From: Olavius algarvensis associated proteobacterium Delta 3
GTDB taxonomy: Bacteria > Desulfobacterota > Desulfobacteria > Desulfobacterales > CAFBRK01
DNA length: 64,000 nt
Direction: 5' to 3'
NCBI GenBank assembly: GCA_903231505.1
Contig: CAFBRK010000313.1
Span: 62,001-126,000, forward strand
Shown: one piece after another, positions 35,086-44,527 of the stretch
Position numbering within the stretch: the stretch's first letter is position 1
Layout of the letters: each line of letters begins with the position of its first letter
The notes under the pieces: generated by a model
Databases searched by the model: none
The model's input: only the letters and a program-made list of their open reading frames with translations
Told to the model about the DNA's origin: nothing
Made by a program: the position numbers and the translations under genes

Positions 35086-35100
35086 GGGGTCACAACGACA

Positions 35101-36015
35101 ATGGTTGAGCTGATCTTCTACGGCATTGTCCTCGGCAGCATCATCTCATTGGGAGCCATAGGCCTCAGCCTGGTCTACGGCATCCTTCGATTTGCCAATT
35201 TTGCCCACGGTGATCTCATGTCGGTCGGCGCCTACACCGCACTGTTTTTGGTCACCGGGTTCCTGGCATGGATCGGGGTTTCGGACGCGACGTTTGGTCC
35301 GCTCTCCTTCGGCTGGCGCATGCTGATCGCTTTTCCGGTATCCATGCTGGCCGTGGCCGGTGTGGCCATTTTACTTGACCGGGTCCTGTACCGGAAACTT
35401 CGCGCGAAAAAAAGCGGACCGGTCATCTTTGCCATGTCCTCCCTGGGCGCCGCCTTTATCCTGCGGATGATCATCCTCATCTTCTGGGGTGCCGATTCGT
35501 TATTTTACAGGCCCGGGATGCTGCGACCAGCCTACGAGCTGCCCCTGGGTGTGAAAATCCGGCCCGACCAGGTGTTTATCATCATTCTCGTGTGCGTGTT
35601 GATGACCACATTGCATCTGTTCCTGCAGAAAACCAAAATGGGGAAGGCCATGCGCGCCACATCAGACAACATCGAGTTGGCCCGGGTCTCAGGTATCGAC
35701 ACGGAGCGGATCATTATCTGGACATGGGGCATCGGAGGCGCATTGGCCGCTGCAGGCGGCATTCTTTACGGTGTAGACGTGCAGTTGCACCCGTATATGG
35801 GGTGGAATTTTCTAATCCCCCTGTTTGCCGCAACCATTCTGGGCTCCATCGGAAATATATACGGTGCCATGGTCGGGGGGTTCATCATCGGCGTGGCCCA
35901 GCAGGTATCTACCGCCTTTCTGATGCCCACCTATAAACCGGCTGTCGCATTTACAATCATGATCGTGATCCTGCTCATTCGACCCAAAGGGATATTTGGA
36001 GGGAGCGAACGATAA
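35101..36015 (+). CDS. livH: Branched-chain amino-acid-type ABC transporter permease LivH
   Basis: The 304-residue polytopic membrane protein opens with IVLGSIISLGAIGLSLVYGILRFANFAHGDLM, a very typical LivH start. The family motif MRATSDNIELARVSGIDTERII follows in the second half, then the LFAATILGSIGNIYGAMVGGFIIG stretch. It lies 15 bp after livF, and its stop TAA overlaps the livM start (TAATG). Confidence 0.94.
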   Translation: MVELIFYGIVLGSIISLGAIGLSLVYGILRFANFAHGDLMSVGAYTALFLVTGFLAWIGVSDATFGPLSFGWRMLIAFPVSMLAVAGVAILLDRVLYRKLRAKKSGPVIFAMSSLGAAFILRMIILIFWGADSLFYRPGMLRPAYELPLGVKIRPDQVFIIILVCVLMTTLHLFLQKTKMGKAMRATSDNIELARVSGIDTERIIIWTWGIGGALAAAGGILYGVDVQLHPYMGWNFLIPLFAATILGSIGNIYGAMVGGFIIGVAQQVSTAFLMPTYKPAVAFTIMIVILLIRPKGIFGGSER

Positions 36016-36983
36016 TGGAACTCGGGGGAATTTTCGCTTATCTGGTATCGCTGGCGATCATGGCCGGCATTTATGCCGTTTTTTGCCTGGGGCTAAATAT
36101 CCAATGGGGTTACACGGGTTTGTTCAATATCGGTATCGCCGGTTTTTTCTGTATCGGGGCGTATGCATCCGCGATGATCACCACACCCAAACCGACCGGA
36201 ATCTATGCCCATTACGTCCAGCAGATATTCGGGTTGAACCTGCCGTTTATCTTCGGCCTGTGCGGTGCCGCTCTCATCTGCGGCATCATCGCACTGTTGA
36301 TCGGGATACCGACCTTGCGGCTGGGGGAAGACTATCTGGCCATCGCCACCCTCGGCATTGCCGAAACGTTCAGACTCATCTTCAACAACGAGCATTGGTT
36401 GGCCAACGGACCGCGGGGATTGATGGGTTTGCCCCAACCGTTCCAGGGCCTGGTGGACCCCAGGCATTACAATTACATCTACCTGGTGATTATTCTAATG
36501 GTCATGCTGTTGATCTATCTTCTGATCGAGCGGGTCATCCGGTCACCGTGGGGCAGAGTATTGCGAGCCATCCGGGAAGATGAAGTATCCGCCGCCATGA
36601 GCGGCAAAAATATATTCTATTTCAAAATGCAGTCCCTGGTATTCGGTGCCATGGTCATGGGGGTGGGCGGGGCGCTCTACGCCCACTATACAAAGGCCAT
36701 ATCGCCGGATGTGTTCACCCCGCTGTACGGTACATTTATTATCTGGGTGATGCTGATGGCCGGAGGCAGCGGCAACAATAAAGGTGCCATCCTGGGGGCT
36801 TACATGATCTGGGGAATCTGGATTGGCACCAAGTTTATAACCGATCTGCTTCCCTATACCTTAAAAGCCCGCGCGCCGTATATCCGTTTTCTGTTGATCG
36901 GCATCCTGCTGGAAATCATACTGATCTACAGACCCCAGGGAATTTTAGGAGAAGAAAAAAAGGTGTCCAAAATGATCGATTAG
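36015..36983 (+). CDS. livM: Branched-chain amino-acid-type ABC transporter permease LivM
   Basis: The 322-residue permease has FCLGLNIQWGYTGLFNIGIAGFFCIGAYASA, LGEDYLAIATLGIAETFRLIFNN, and the family loop LRAIREDEVSAAMSGKNIFYFKMQ. IIWVMLMAGGSGNNKGAILGAYM closes the channel region. It is coupled to livH by TAATG. It forms the import channel with LivH; the substrate depends on the binding proteins downstream. A strong two-way hairpin follows at 37060. Confidence 0.93.
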   Translation: MELGGIFAYLVSLAIMAGIYAVFCLGLNIQWGYTGLFNIGIAGFFCIGAYASAMITTPKPTGIYAHYVQQIFGLNLPFIFGLCGAALICGIIALLIGIPTLRLGEDYLAIATLGIAETFRLIFNNEHWLANGPRGLMGLPQPFQGLVDPRHYNYIYLVIILMVMLLIYLLIERVIRSPWGRVLRAIREDEVSAAMSGKNIFYFKMQSLVFGAMVMGVGGALYAHYTKAISPDVFTPLYGTFIIWVMLMAGGSGNNKGAILGAYMIWGIWIGTKFITDLLPYTLKARAPYIRFLLIGILLEIILIYRPQGILGEEKKVSKMID

Positions 36984-37059
36984 AATTGGTTTCAAAACCT
37001 TCGATCGTGTTTCAGATCGCAGTGGTCTCCGGAGGGAGGTTTCGAAACCGATTCTGAAA

Positions 37060-37084
37060 AAGGGGGATCATCGAGATCCCCCTT
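37060..37084. terminator. Bidirectional intrinsic terminator between livM and the first binding protein
   Basis: AAGGGGGATC (37060-37069) pairs perfectly with GATCCCCCTT (37075-37084) around ATCGA. An A-run precedes it on the plus strand, giving a T-run for minus-strand transcripts. A second imperfect inverted repeat (AGAATTGGTTTC near 36982 with GAAACCGATTCT near 37044) surrounds it. It separates the convergent livM and binding-protein genes. Confidence 0.8.
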
Positions 37085-37110
37085 AGCCGGACATTGCACC
37101 TGATGTCACC

Positions 37111-38325
37111 TTATCTCAGGAATTCAATGCTCACAGTGACGATCTCCCCCTTTTTGTATTTCCAGATTTCAATCGGCGTTACCACATCCCCGTTTTTGTC
37201 GAAATCGACCGAACCGGCTGCGCCTTCGTAATTAATCGGTGTGCCGGCCCTCAGCAGTTCAAATGCCTTGCCGAACTCACCGGGTCTGATGACCTCCCCG
37301 GGAGGATTGGCAACGATACGCAGATAGTCGCGGATGTTCGCCGACGTCAGGGACAGACCTTTGGTTTTGGCGGCATAGGCGGCCAGTCCCACCACAGCGA
37401 CACCGTCATACGCATTGGTGATGAACGGCAGCGGCGGCAGTTTACCGAATTCATTCTTGTAGTCATTGGCGAACATGAAATACGGCTCGCCCTTTGCCGC
37501 ACCGGGTGCCGTCCCTCTCTGCCCTTCCACATTTTTTGGGCCGAGGGCTTTGACAATGTCTATCGACTTGGTGCCATCGCAGAACAGGAACTTTCTAAAT
37601 TTAAAGAACTCGATCGCTTCTTTGAGATAGACTTTGGCGTGCTCCGGGTAGCTGAAGGCGCAGAGCCGATCCGGGTTTTGGGCCAGGGCTTTGCGGAGTT
37701 CGGCCGTATACGATTCGGCAGCCTTCTCATCGTGCGGCACCATGGCAACGACTTGGCCCTTCATTTGTTCGAACGACTTTTTGAATTCCTCGGCCAAACC
37801 CTGTCCATAGGGGTTGTTGACATAGAGCACCGCAGCGGTTCGGTTGTATCTGGCGGCCAGCTTTCCGGCAACAACGCCCTGGAGGGCATCGGACGGGCAG
37901 GTGCGAAACAGAAAGTCCTTTCTTTTGTCTGCGGGGAGAACGGTAATCAACGGCGATGTGGACGCGGGCGAGATCATGATGACGTTATTCGGGCAGGTCA
38001 CCGATTCGGCCACCGGAACGGTGACCCCGGAGGCCAAAGCGCCGATGATGGCGACGACCCTGTCTATTTCAACCAATTTTTTAGCGGCATTCGTGGCGGG
38101 TATGGCAGAGGTCTCGCTGTCTTCGTGAACCATTTCGATTTCAAAACCCGCCGCGGCCAACTGTTTGGCTGCCAGAATGGCGCCGTTTTGAATGCCGGGG
38201 CCGAATTCCTTCAAGGGACCCGTATGAGACAGAAGGGTGCCGACCTTGATCTCAGCCGCCGTGGCCCCGGGCAGGAAAGTGAACACACAGAAAAAAATCC
38301 CGATGATGCATATTGCTTGTCGCAT
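37111..38325 (-). CDS. Branched-chain amino-acid-type substrate-binding protein (first copy)
   Basis: The start at 38325 follows AAAGGAGGG, giving about 404 residues with a signal peptide (CIIGIFFCVFTFLPGATAA). The periplasmic-binding type I fold opens with IKVGTLLSHTGPLKEFGPGIQNGAILAAKQL. It continues with ATNAAKKLVEIDRVVAIIGALASGVTVPVAE, VIMISPASTSPLIT and VLYVNNPYGQGLAEEFKKSF. Substrate may be a branched-chain amino acid, amide or aromatic compound. It points towards LivGFHM from the opposite strand. Confidence 0.9.
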   Translation of the reverse strand: MRQAICIIGIFFCVFTFLPGATAAEIKVGTLLSHTGPLKEFGPGIQNGAILAAKQLAAAGFEIEMVHEDSETSAIPATNAAKKLVEIDRVVAIIGALASGVTVPVAESVTCPNNVIMISPASTSPLITVLPADKRKDFLFRTCPSDALQGVVAGKLAARYNRTAAVLYVNNPYGQGLAEEFKKSFEQMKGQVVAMVPHDEKAAESYTAELRKALAQNPDRLCAFSYPEHAKVYLKEAIEFFKFRKFLFCDGTKSIDIVKALGPKNVEGQRGTAPGAAKGEPYFMFANDYKNEFGKLPPLPFITNAYDGVAVVGLAAYAAKTKGLSLTSANIRDYLRIVANPPGEVIRPGEFGKAFELLRAGTPINYEGAAGSVDFDKNGDVVTPIEIWKYKKGEIVTVSIEFLR

Positions 38326-38484
38326 AAATCCCTCCTTTCGTAAGGGGTGGACACACACCGCGGTTCATGGTCATCAGAACCGCTATGAAAACATACCGGT
38401 TCGGTTGGGACATATCTTCTAATGGTACCCGGGCTGCCCGATAACACCCGAATGAACAAATTCGCCGGTTGTTTTTCGGTGAAT

Positions 38485-39618
38485 TTACTTCAGCTCGACA
38501 AATCTACCGTTTTGAACCTGATAGACCGTAAAGCTCACTCCGACAACATCTCCGTGCTCATCGAAAATGATGTTCCCTAGCGGGGTTTCCACATATTCGG
38601 TTTTAAGCGCGCTTGAAACGTCAGCGTGATCCGTAGAACCGACTTTTTTAATGGCATTTGCCAACGCGAGTGTGGCCGCATGGGCCGTCAGGAAAAAAGA
38701 TCCCGGGGTTTCTCCATATTCCTTGTAATGAGCCTTCGTCGCAGCCACGGCCAGTGGAATTCTCGATGTGTCTTTGGGAGCCGTCGCATAGACGCCTTCG
38801 GCGTATTTCCCGGCCATTTCGATGAACGTCTGATCTTTGACACCGTCGCCGGATACAAATACTGCGGTTAGTTTCATTTTTCTCATATGGGTGAGCAGCT
38901 TGGTTGCCGCCGGGTGGTAGCCGCCAAATATGACTGCATCGGCCTTCGAGCGTCTTATTTTTTTTGCCAGCATGGAATAATCGATCATTGCCGGTGGAAG
39001 TCCTTCATACAGCACCAATCTGCCCCGATCGGATTTTCGGAGGTTGGTTTTTACGAACTCCGCCAGTCCCTTTCCATAAACGCCCTTATCATGAAGCACA
39101 GCGACATGTTTTTTCTTCAAAACATCAAGAGTAAAATCAACCTGTACCCGGGCTTGTTTGTCGTCCGGGGCAATCGTACGGAAAAAATTGGGATAGCGAC
39201 CGCTTCTGGTCAAGGCGGGATTCGTGGCCGAAGGCGAAATGACAACCACACGGGCCTCACTGTAGATCTCGAGTGCGGCCAGCGTAGCACCGCTGCAGAT
39301 ATGCCCGATAACGGCGGGAACATCCCTCACGACCAGTTTCGAGGCGATGATAGCCGCCTCCTTCGGTTTGCATAAATCATCCTCAACAATGCTCTCAAGC
39401 GTGCGACCCAGGACGCCACCCTGCGCATTAATTTGCCGGACGGCCAGTTCAACGCCTCGCAACCCGGAAATGCCATAGGGCGCAAGTTCGCCGCTGTGAA
39501 CGCCGACAACTCCTATTTTAATCGGTTCCGATGCATTGCTGATTTCAAACAATAGAAAAATCAATGCCAAAGCCAGGGCGGTCACCATCAGCCGATTGCC
39601 ACATCGCTGGTTTGCCAT
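38485..39618 (-). CDS. Branched-chain amino-acid-type substrate-binding protein (second copy)
   Basis: The start at 39618 follows AAAGGAGGG; the product is about 377 residues with a signal peptide (MVTALALALIFLLFEISNA). It shows the LivJ/K-type layout: IKIGVVGVHSGELAPYGISGLRGVELAVRQIN, GHICSGATLAALEIYSE, VVISPSATNPALT, VAVLHDKGVYGKGLAEFVK and FGGYHPAATKLLTHMRKM. It is closer to classical LivJ/LivK in length than the first copy. The two proteins are divergent, so one permease may serve two ligands. A 159-bp spacer with a GCGGTTC/GAACCGC inverted repeat separates them. Confidence 0.9.
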   Translation of the reverse strand: MANQRCGNRLMVTALALALIFLLFEISNASEPIKIGVVGVHSGELAPYGISGLRGVELAVRQINAQGGVLGRTLESIVEDDLCKPKEAAIIASKLVVRDVPAVIGHICSGATLAALEIYSEARVVVISPSATNPALTRSGRYPNFFRTIAPDDKQARVQVDFTLDVLKKKHVAVLHDKGVYGKGLAEFVKTNLRKSDRGRLVLYEGLPPAMIDYSMLAKKIRRSKADAVIFGGYHPAATKLLTHMRKMKLTAVFVSGDGVKDQTFIEMAGKYAEGVYATAPKDTSRIPLAVAATKAHYKEYGETPGSFFLTAHAATLALANAIKKVGSTDHADVSSALKTEYVETPLGNIIFDEHGDVVGVSFTVYQVQNGRFVELK

Positions 39619-40025
<407 letters not shown>

Positions 40026-40188
40026 AAAATTCCCGTTCGATTCCTGGAAAAACAGAACCCCCGCGGGGACTGTTTTCTACCATTGTTTGAACCTTGCCGC
40101 AAGTCACAGACAGCGGCAACCAACCCGCCCACGATGGGGATCCCCGTCCTGCATTCGGACATGCCATGGACAGGGAAGCTGTGCGGAT

Positions 40189-40935
40189 CTATTTCGAGAA
40201 AAAAGCATCGATGCCGCCGGCGATGGCCCGGGCAAAATCGGCAATGCGGTCGGCCTCCTTCAGGTAAAGTTCCCTGGCCGGGTGGGTCAGGTAGCCGATT
40301 TCAATCAGGGCGGCCGGCATGTCTGCTCCCGCCAGCACAGCCAGCGGTGCCTCCACCAGCGAAACGGGCCTCGATGTAAACTGTTTGGATAACGAGCGGC
40401 GCAGGACGCTGGCCAGCCGTCGGTTTTCCGGAACATGCCGCAGATATCCCAATTCCCAGGGCACCAGGCCGGTCTTTAGGTGTTCCGACGAATCGGTCGC
40501 ACCCGGTTCGCCGGCCACTCCGCCAAAGATCGAAACAGATATTCCATCCAGGTTGGCCTCAAAACCGCCACCGGCATGGAGACTGATGAACAGGTCGGCC
40601 CTGTGGTGATTGGCGGTGGCCGCACGGGCCGTCACATCCATCCAATAGTCGTCGGAACGTGTCAGCACGGTCCGGTACCGATCTGCCAGTACTTCACGGA
40701 TCTGCTGAGCAAGGGCCAGGGTGACCCCTTTTTCAGCGGTGCCGCCGGGACCGATTGCCCCTGATTCGCGACCGCCGTGACCAGGGTCGATGACCACAAT
40801 CTTGAGCAGCCGGTCAGCGGCTGGATGGGTGTTTCGGACCGCCGGGAAAAACACAAGAACACCCGCCAGCAATAAGGCCATCATCACCGAAAATGGCCGA
40901 CGAAAAAGGCTTTGGATGACTATTGGAGTTCCCAA
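40189..40935 (-). CDS. N-acetylmuramoyl-L-alanine amidase (Amidase_3)
   Basis: The 248-residue protein has an N-terminal membrane anchor or signal (FSVMMALLLAGVLVFF). The zinc amidase set is complete: VVIDPGHGGRESGAIG, the Glu in GTAEKGVTLALA, FISLHAGGG and the catalytic Glu in PAALIEIGYLTHP. It cleaves the bond between muramic acid and the peptide stem and is probably periplasmic. It is a short AmiC-like protein without extra AMIN domains. Confidence 0.92.
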   Translation of the reverse strand: MGTPIVIQSLFRRPFSVMMALLLAGVLVFFPAVRNTHPAADRLLKIVVIDPGHGGRESGAIGPGGTAEKGVTLALAQQIREVLADRYRTVLTRSDDYWMDVTARAATANHHRADLFISLHAGGGFEANLDGISVSIFGGVAGEPGATDSSEHLKTGLVPWELGYLRHVPENRRLASVLRRSLSKQFTSRPVSLVEAPLAVLAGADMPAALIEIGYLTHPARELYLKEADRIADFARAIAGGIDAFFSK

Positions 40936-41050
40936 TTTTGCTTGACACTTCCGAAGGTTAATATTAAATCCCCATGTTTGTTACAGGCGTTTTTTCATTC
41001 ATCTGCCTTCGATGTCAACAACGAACCAACACGCCCATTTTCCCTTCAAC

Positions 41051-41137
41051 GCGAGAGTGGCGGAATTGGTAGACGCACTGGACTTAGGATCCAGCTCTGG
41101 CAACAGAATGGGAGTTCGAGTCTCCCCTCTCGCACCA
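41051..41137 (+). tRNA. tRNA-Leu (anticodon TAG)
   Basis: The 87-nt class II tRNA has acceptor GCGAGAG/CTCTCGC, anticodon stem CTGGA/TCCAG with loop CTTAGGA, a long variable arm, and T arm GAGTTCGAGTCTC. CCA is encoded. Anticodon TAG reads CUN leucine codons. It lies 59 bp before tig, so the apparent longer tig frame is an artefact running through it. Confidence 0.97.
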
Positions 41138-41196
41138 TTACATCAATTCGCCGCAGATACCCGGGGCACAAGCGCATTCCTATGGAAAGGAAAAAC

Positions 41197-42537
41197 ATGC
41201 AGGTTACAGTCGATGACATAACCAGTGTCAAAAAAACGTTACATATTGAAATCCCGGAGAAGGACGTACTCCGGGAGTTGGACAAAGCCTATCAGGATCT
41301 CAGGAAAACCGCAAAGATCAAAGGATTTCGACCCGGTAAGGTTCCCCGATCGGTCCTGGAAAGCCGATTTAAAAAAGAGGTCAATGCAGATGTGCTTTCC
41401 CGGCTGATCCAGGAATCCCTGATCAGTGCGATCAAGGAGAAGGACCTCAAGGTTGTGGGAAATCCCCAGCTGGACCCCCCGGAACTCACCGGCAAGGGGC
41501 CGTATCAATATTCCGCCACGGTCGAGCTGAATCCGGATGTGCCGGAAATCGACTTCAAAGGTCTCTCGTTGAAAAAGCATATGTACGAAGTCAGTGACAC
41601 GGAAATCGAAACCCAGCTCAAGTTGCTGCAAAAAAATCTGGGAAAATTGGAACCCATCGAGGAGGAACGACCGGTTCAGACCGATGATTATGTCACCATC
41701 AACTATGAGGGCTTCGAAAACGGCCAGCCGATCCCTGAGCTTCAGAAAACCGATGGGTTTACCCTGCAGATCGGCAAAGGGATGATCACATCCGATTTCG
41801 ACGACCAACTGGTGGGCATGACGGCAGGGCAAAACAGGGAGGTCACCGTTTCGTTTCCGGATGATTATTACAACAAACGGATCGCCGGTCGGACCGTCGA
41901 TTTTCAGGTGAGCCTGGTCGACATCCGCAAGGAGGAGATACCGCCCATCGACGATGTGATGGCCAAAAAGGCCGGCGAATACAAGAATCTGGATGAGCTG
42001 AAAGCAGAGATCACATCCAACCTGAAATCCGGTTACGACAAACGGGCGGAACAGGAGATCAACGAGCAGGTTTTCGAAGCTCTCCTGGAGCGGGTGGACT
42101 TCGAGGTTCCCGACGCCATGGTCGAGGCGGAACTGAATGCCATCGTGTCTGACGCGGAGCGGTCGTTTGCGTACCACCAGACGTCCATGGAGGAGGCCGG
42201 TATCACCCAGGAGTCACTCCGTGAAAAATATCGGGAGACGGCCCTCAAACAGGTCCGCCGGCACCTCATTCTCGGTAAGATCATCGAACAGGAAGACCTT
42301 GAGCTGCCCGATGACGATCTGGAGGCCGGTTATGCGGACATGGCCAAGCGGGTGGGCCAGGGGGCGGATGAAATCCGCAGTTATTACCAACAGAACCCGG
42401 AACAGCACGAGTTTTTCAAACACACCCTGCTTGAAAAAGGGGCCATGAAACTTATTATTGAAAGTAGTGAAATCAATGAAATCGCCCCCGAGGCATCTGA
42501 TGACACGGCGGAGGCCGACTCCGCCCAAAGTGATTAA
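41197..42537 (+). CDS. tig: Trigger factor
   Basis: The start at 41197 (MQVTVDDITSVKKTLHIEIP) follows AAAGGAAAAA and gives 446 residues, the usual length. The ribosome-binding motif is GFRPGKVPRSVLESRF. The FKBP-type isomerase domain lies near residues 150-240 (DYVTINYEGFENGQPI, GMTAGQNREVTVSFPDDY). A helical C-terminal chaperone domain follows. It binds nascent chains at the tunnel exit. The gene heads the tig-clpP-clpX-lon proteostasis cluster. Confidence 0.95.
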   Translation: MQVTVDDITSVKKTLHIEIPEKDVLRELDKAYQDLRKTAKIKGFRPGKVPRSVLESRFKKEVNADVLSRLIQESLISAIKEKDLKVVGNPQLDPPELTGKGPYQYSATVELNPDVPEIDFKGLSLKKHMYEVSDTEIETQLKLLQKNLGKLEPIEEERPVQTDDYVTINYEGFENGQPIPELQKTDGFTLQIGKGMITSDFDDQLVGMTAGQNREVTVSFPDDYYNKRIAGRTVDFQVSLVDIRKEEIPPIDDVMAKKAGEYKNLDELKAEITSNLKSGYDKRAEQEINEQVFEALLERVDFEVPDAMVEAELNAIVSDAERSFAYHQTSMEEAGITQESLREKYRETALKQVRRHLILGKIIEQEDLELPDDDLEAGYADMAKRVGQGADEIRSYYQQNPEQHEFFKHTLLEKGAMKLIIESSEINEIAPEASDDTAEADSAQSD

Positions 42538-42540
42538 GGG

Positions 42541-42569
42541 CTAGTTGGTGATACTAGTCTGTTTTTTTT
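42541..42569 (+). terminator. Weak terminator-like hairpin between tig and clpP
   Basis: CTAGT (42541-42545) pairs with ACTAG (42553-42557), and eight T residues follow at 42562-42569. The stem is only 5 bp, so it may merely reduce read-through from tig to clpP. Confidence 0.45.
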
Positions 42570-42599
42570 GGACGCAAATCTGATCGGAAGGAGTGCATC

Positions 42600-43217
42600 G
42601 TGCCGTTAATTCCAATGGTTATCGAGCAGAGCAGCCGTGGTGAGCGGGCCTATGACATTTATTCAAGGCTGCTGAAGGATCGCATCATTTTTTTAGGAAC
42701 CGCGATCAATGACGATATTGCCAACCTGTTGATCGCCCAGCTGTTGTTTCTCGAATCCGAGGACCCGGATAAAGACATCAATTTTTATATCAATTCGCCG
42801 GGGGGTATTGTCACCGCGGGGATGGCGGTATATGATACAATGCAGTACATCAAGCCCGATATCGCCACGGTGTGTATCGGCCAGGCAGCAAGCATGGGTG
42901 CGCTGCTCCTGACGGCCGGGAGCTCGGGTAAGCGTTATTCGCTGCCGAATTCACGAATTCTGATTCACCAGCCCATGGGCGGTTTCCAGGGCCAGGCGTC
43001 GGATATCGAAATTCAAGCAAAAGAAATCCTTCGTATGAAGGATTCGCTCAATGAAATCCTGGTGAAACATACCGGCAAGGACATTGACACGATCCGGCAA
43101 GATACGGACAGGGACTTTTTCATGTCGGGGGTCGAAGCCAGGGATTACGGGATCATCGATCATGTCATCCAGAGCCGTGACGACCTGAATGACATCGACA
43201 AAAACGTGGAGGAGTAG
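42600..43217 (+). CDS. clpP: ATP-dependent Clp protease proteolytic subunit
   Basis: The 205-residue serine protease starts at GTG 42600 behind GGAAGGAG. The catalytic Ser is in GQAASMGALLL, the His in RILIHQPMGG, and the Asp in DTDRDFFMS. Family segments RIIFLGTAINDDIANLLIAQLLFLESEDP and INFYINSPGG are present. It forms the degradation chamber for ClpX, encoded directly downstream. Confidence 0.96.
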   Translation: MPLIPMVIEQSSRGERAYDIYSRLLKDRIIFLGTAINDDIANLLIAQLLFLESEDPDKDINFYINSPGGIVTAGMAVYDTMQYIKPDIATVCIGQAASMGALLLTAGSSGKRYSLPNSRILIHQPMGGFQGQASDIEIQAKEILRMKDSLNEILVKHTGKDIDTIRQDTDRDFFMSGVEARDYGIIDHVIQSRDDLNDIDKNVEE

Positions 43218-43218
43218 C

Positions 43219-44463
43219 ATGACAAAAAAAGGGGATGGCAACGACAACCTGTTCTGCTCATTCTGCGGAAAAAACCAGAAAGAGGTCAAAAAGCTGATCG
43301 CCGGCCCTGCCGTCTACATTTGCGACGAGTGCATCCAGCTGTGCAGTGAGATCATCGAAGAGGAGACGGAAAAAGAATCCGGCGAACTGGAGCAGCTTCC
43401 GGCGCCCAAAGAGATAAAGGCCCTGCTGGACGACTATGTCATCGAACAGGATGAAGCCAAAAAGGTACTGGCTGTCGCCGTTCATAATCATTACAAGCGC
43501 CTGGAATCGAATGTGAGCACGGGTGAGGTTGAGATCGAGAAAAGTAACATCCTTTTGATCGGTCCCACGGGCTGCGGCAAAACCTTGCTGGCCCAGACGC
43601 TCGCGCGGTTTCTGAACGTTCCGTTTACCATTGCCGACGCCACCAGTTTGACCGAGGCCGGCTACGTTGGAGAGGATGTTGAAAATATCATTCTATCCCT
43701 TCTGCAGAATGCCGATTACGATGTGGATCGAGCCCAGCGGGGGATTGTTTACATCGATGAGATCGACAAAATCGCCCGTAAATCGGACAACCCTTCCATC
43801 ACCCGGGATGTCTCGGGTGAAGGTGTCCAGCAGGCGCTTTTGAAAATCATCGAAGGGACCACGGCCAGTGTGCCCCCCAAGGGCGGACGCAAGCATCCCC
43901 AGCAGGACTTCGTCAAAGTGGACACGTCCAACATTCTGTTTATATCCGGGGGCACCTTTACGGGGCTGGAGCAGATTATTCAACGACGGCTTGGCTCCAA
44001 GGTCATGGGTTTCGGAGCAAAAATCATGAGGACCGACAACCGGAACATCGGTGAAATTCTCAAGGGGCTCCAGCCCGAGGATCTTCTCAAGTTTGGTCTG
44101 ATTCCCGAGTTTCTCGGGCGGCTGCCGGTGGTGGCCACATTGGACGAGCTTCGGGAATCATCGCTGATCCGGATACTGTCCGAGCCGAAAAATGCGCTGA
44201 TCAAACAGTTCAAGAAGCTTTTCGAAATCGAGGGGGTCAACCTGCGGTTTACCGACAGTGCGCTGTCTGCGATCGCCAGAGAGGCCATGAAACGAAAGTC
44301 CGGTGCCAGAGGGCTGCGAGCCATCCTGGAGACCAGCATGCTTGACATTATGTACCAGATCCCGTCCATCGATAATGTCAAGGAGTGCGTGATCAGCGAA
44401 GAGGTTATCATACGAAAAGAGGATCCGATCCTGCTCTACGAGCAGACCAAAAAGCAGGCTTAA
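43219..44463 (+). CDS. clpX: ATP-dependent Clp protease ATP-binding subunit ClpX
   Basis: The start at 43219 is one base after the clpP stop region, with AGGAG at its end; the product is 414 residues. The zinc domain is CSFCGKNQKEVKKL with YICDECIQLC. Walker A is IGPTGCGKTLLAQ, Walker B VYIDEIDKIARK. The pore and sensor motifs (GYVGEDVEN, FLGRLPVVATL, KSGARGLRAILE) are intact. It unfolds substrates for ClpP. Confidence 0.97.
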   Translation: MTKKGDGNDNLFCSFCGKNQKEVKKLIAGPAVYICDECIQLCSEIIEEETEKESGELEQLPAPKEIKALLDDYVIEQDEAKKVLAVAVHNHYKRLESNVSTGEVEIEKSNILLIGPTGCGKTLLAQTLARFLNVPFTIADATSLTEAGYVGEDVENIILSLLQNADYDVDRAQRGIVYIDEIDKIARKSDNPSITRDVSGEGVQQALLKIIEGTTASVPPKGGRKHPQQDFVKVDTSNILFISGGTFTGLEQIIQRRLGSKVMGFGAKIMRTDNRNIGEILKGLQPEDLLKFGLIPEFLGRLPVVATLDELRESSLIRILSEPKNALIKQFKKLFEIEGVNLRFTDSALSAIAREAMKRKSGARGLRAILETSMLDIMYQIPSIDNVKECVISEEVIIRKEDPILLYEQTKKQA

Positions 44464-44527
44464 TCCGGCTCCTGGATCCTTCTAAGCAACATTAAATTGC
44501 AACAAACTCAGGCAGATTTAGGATCAT

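Noticed and set aside
40912..41196. N-terminal extension of trigger factor
   Set aside because: It runs through tRNA-Leu; the trigger-factor family starts at MQVTVDD.
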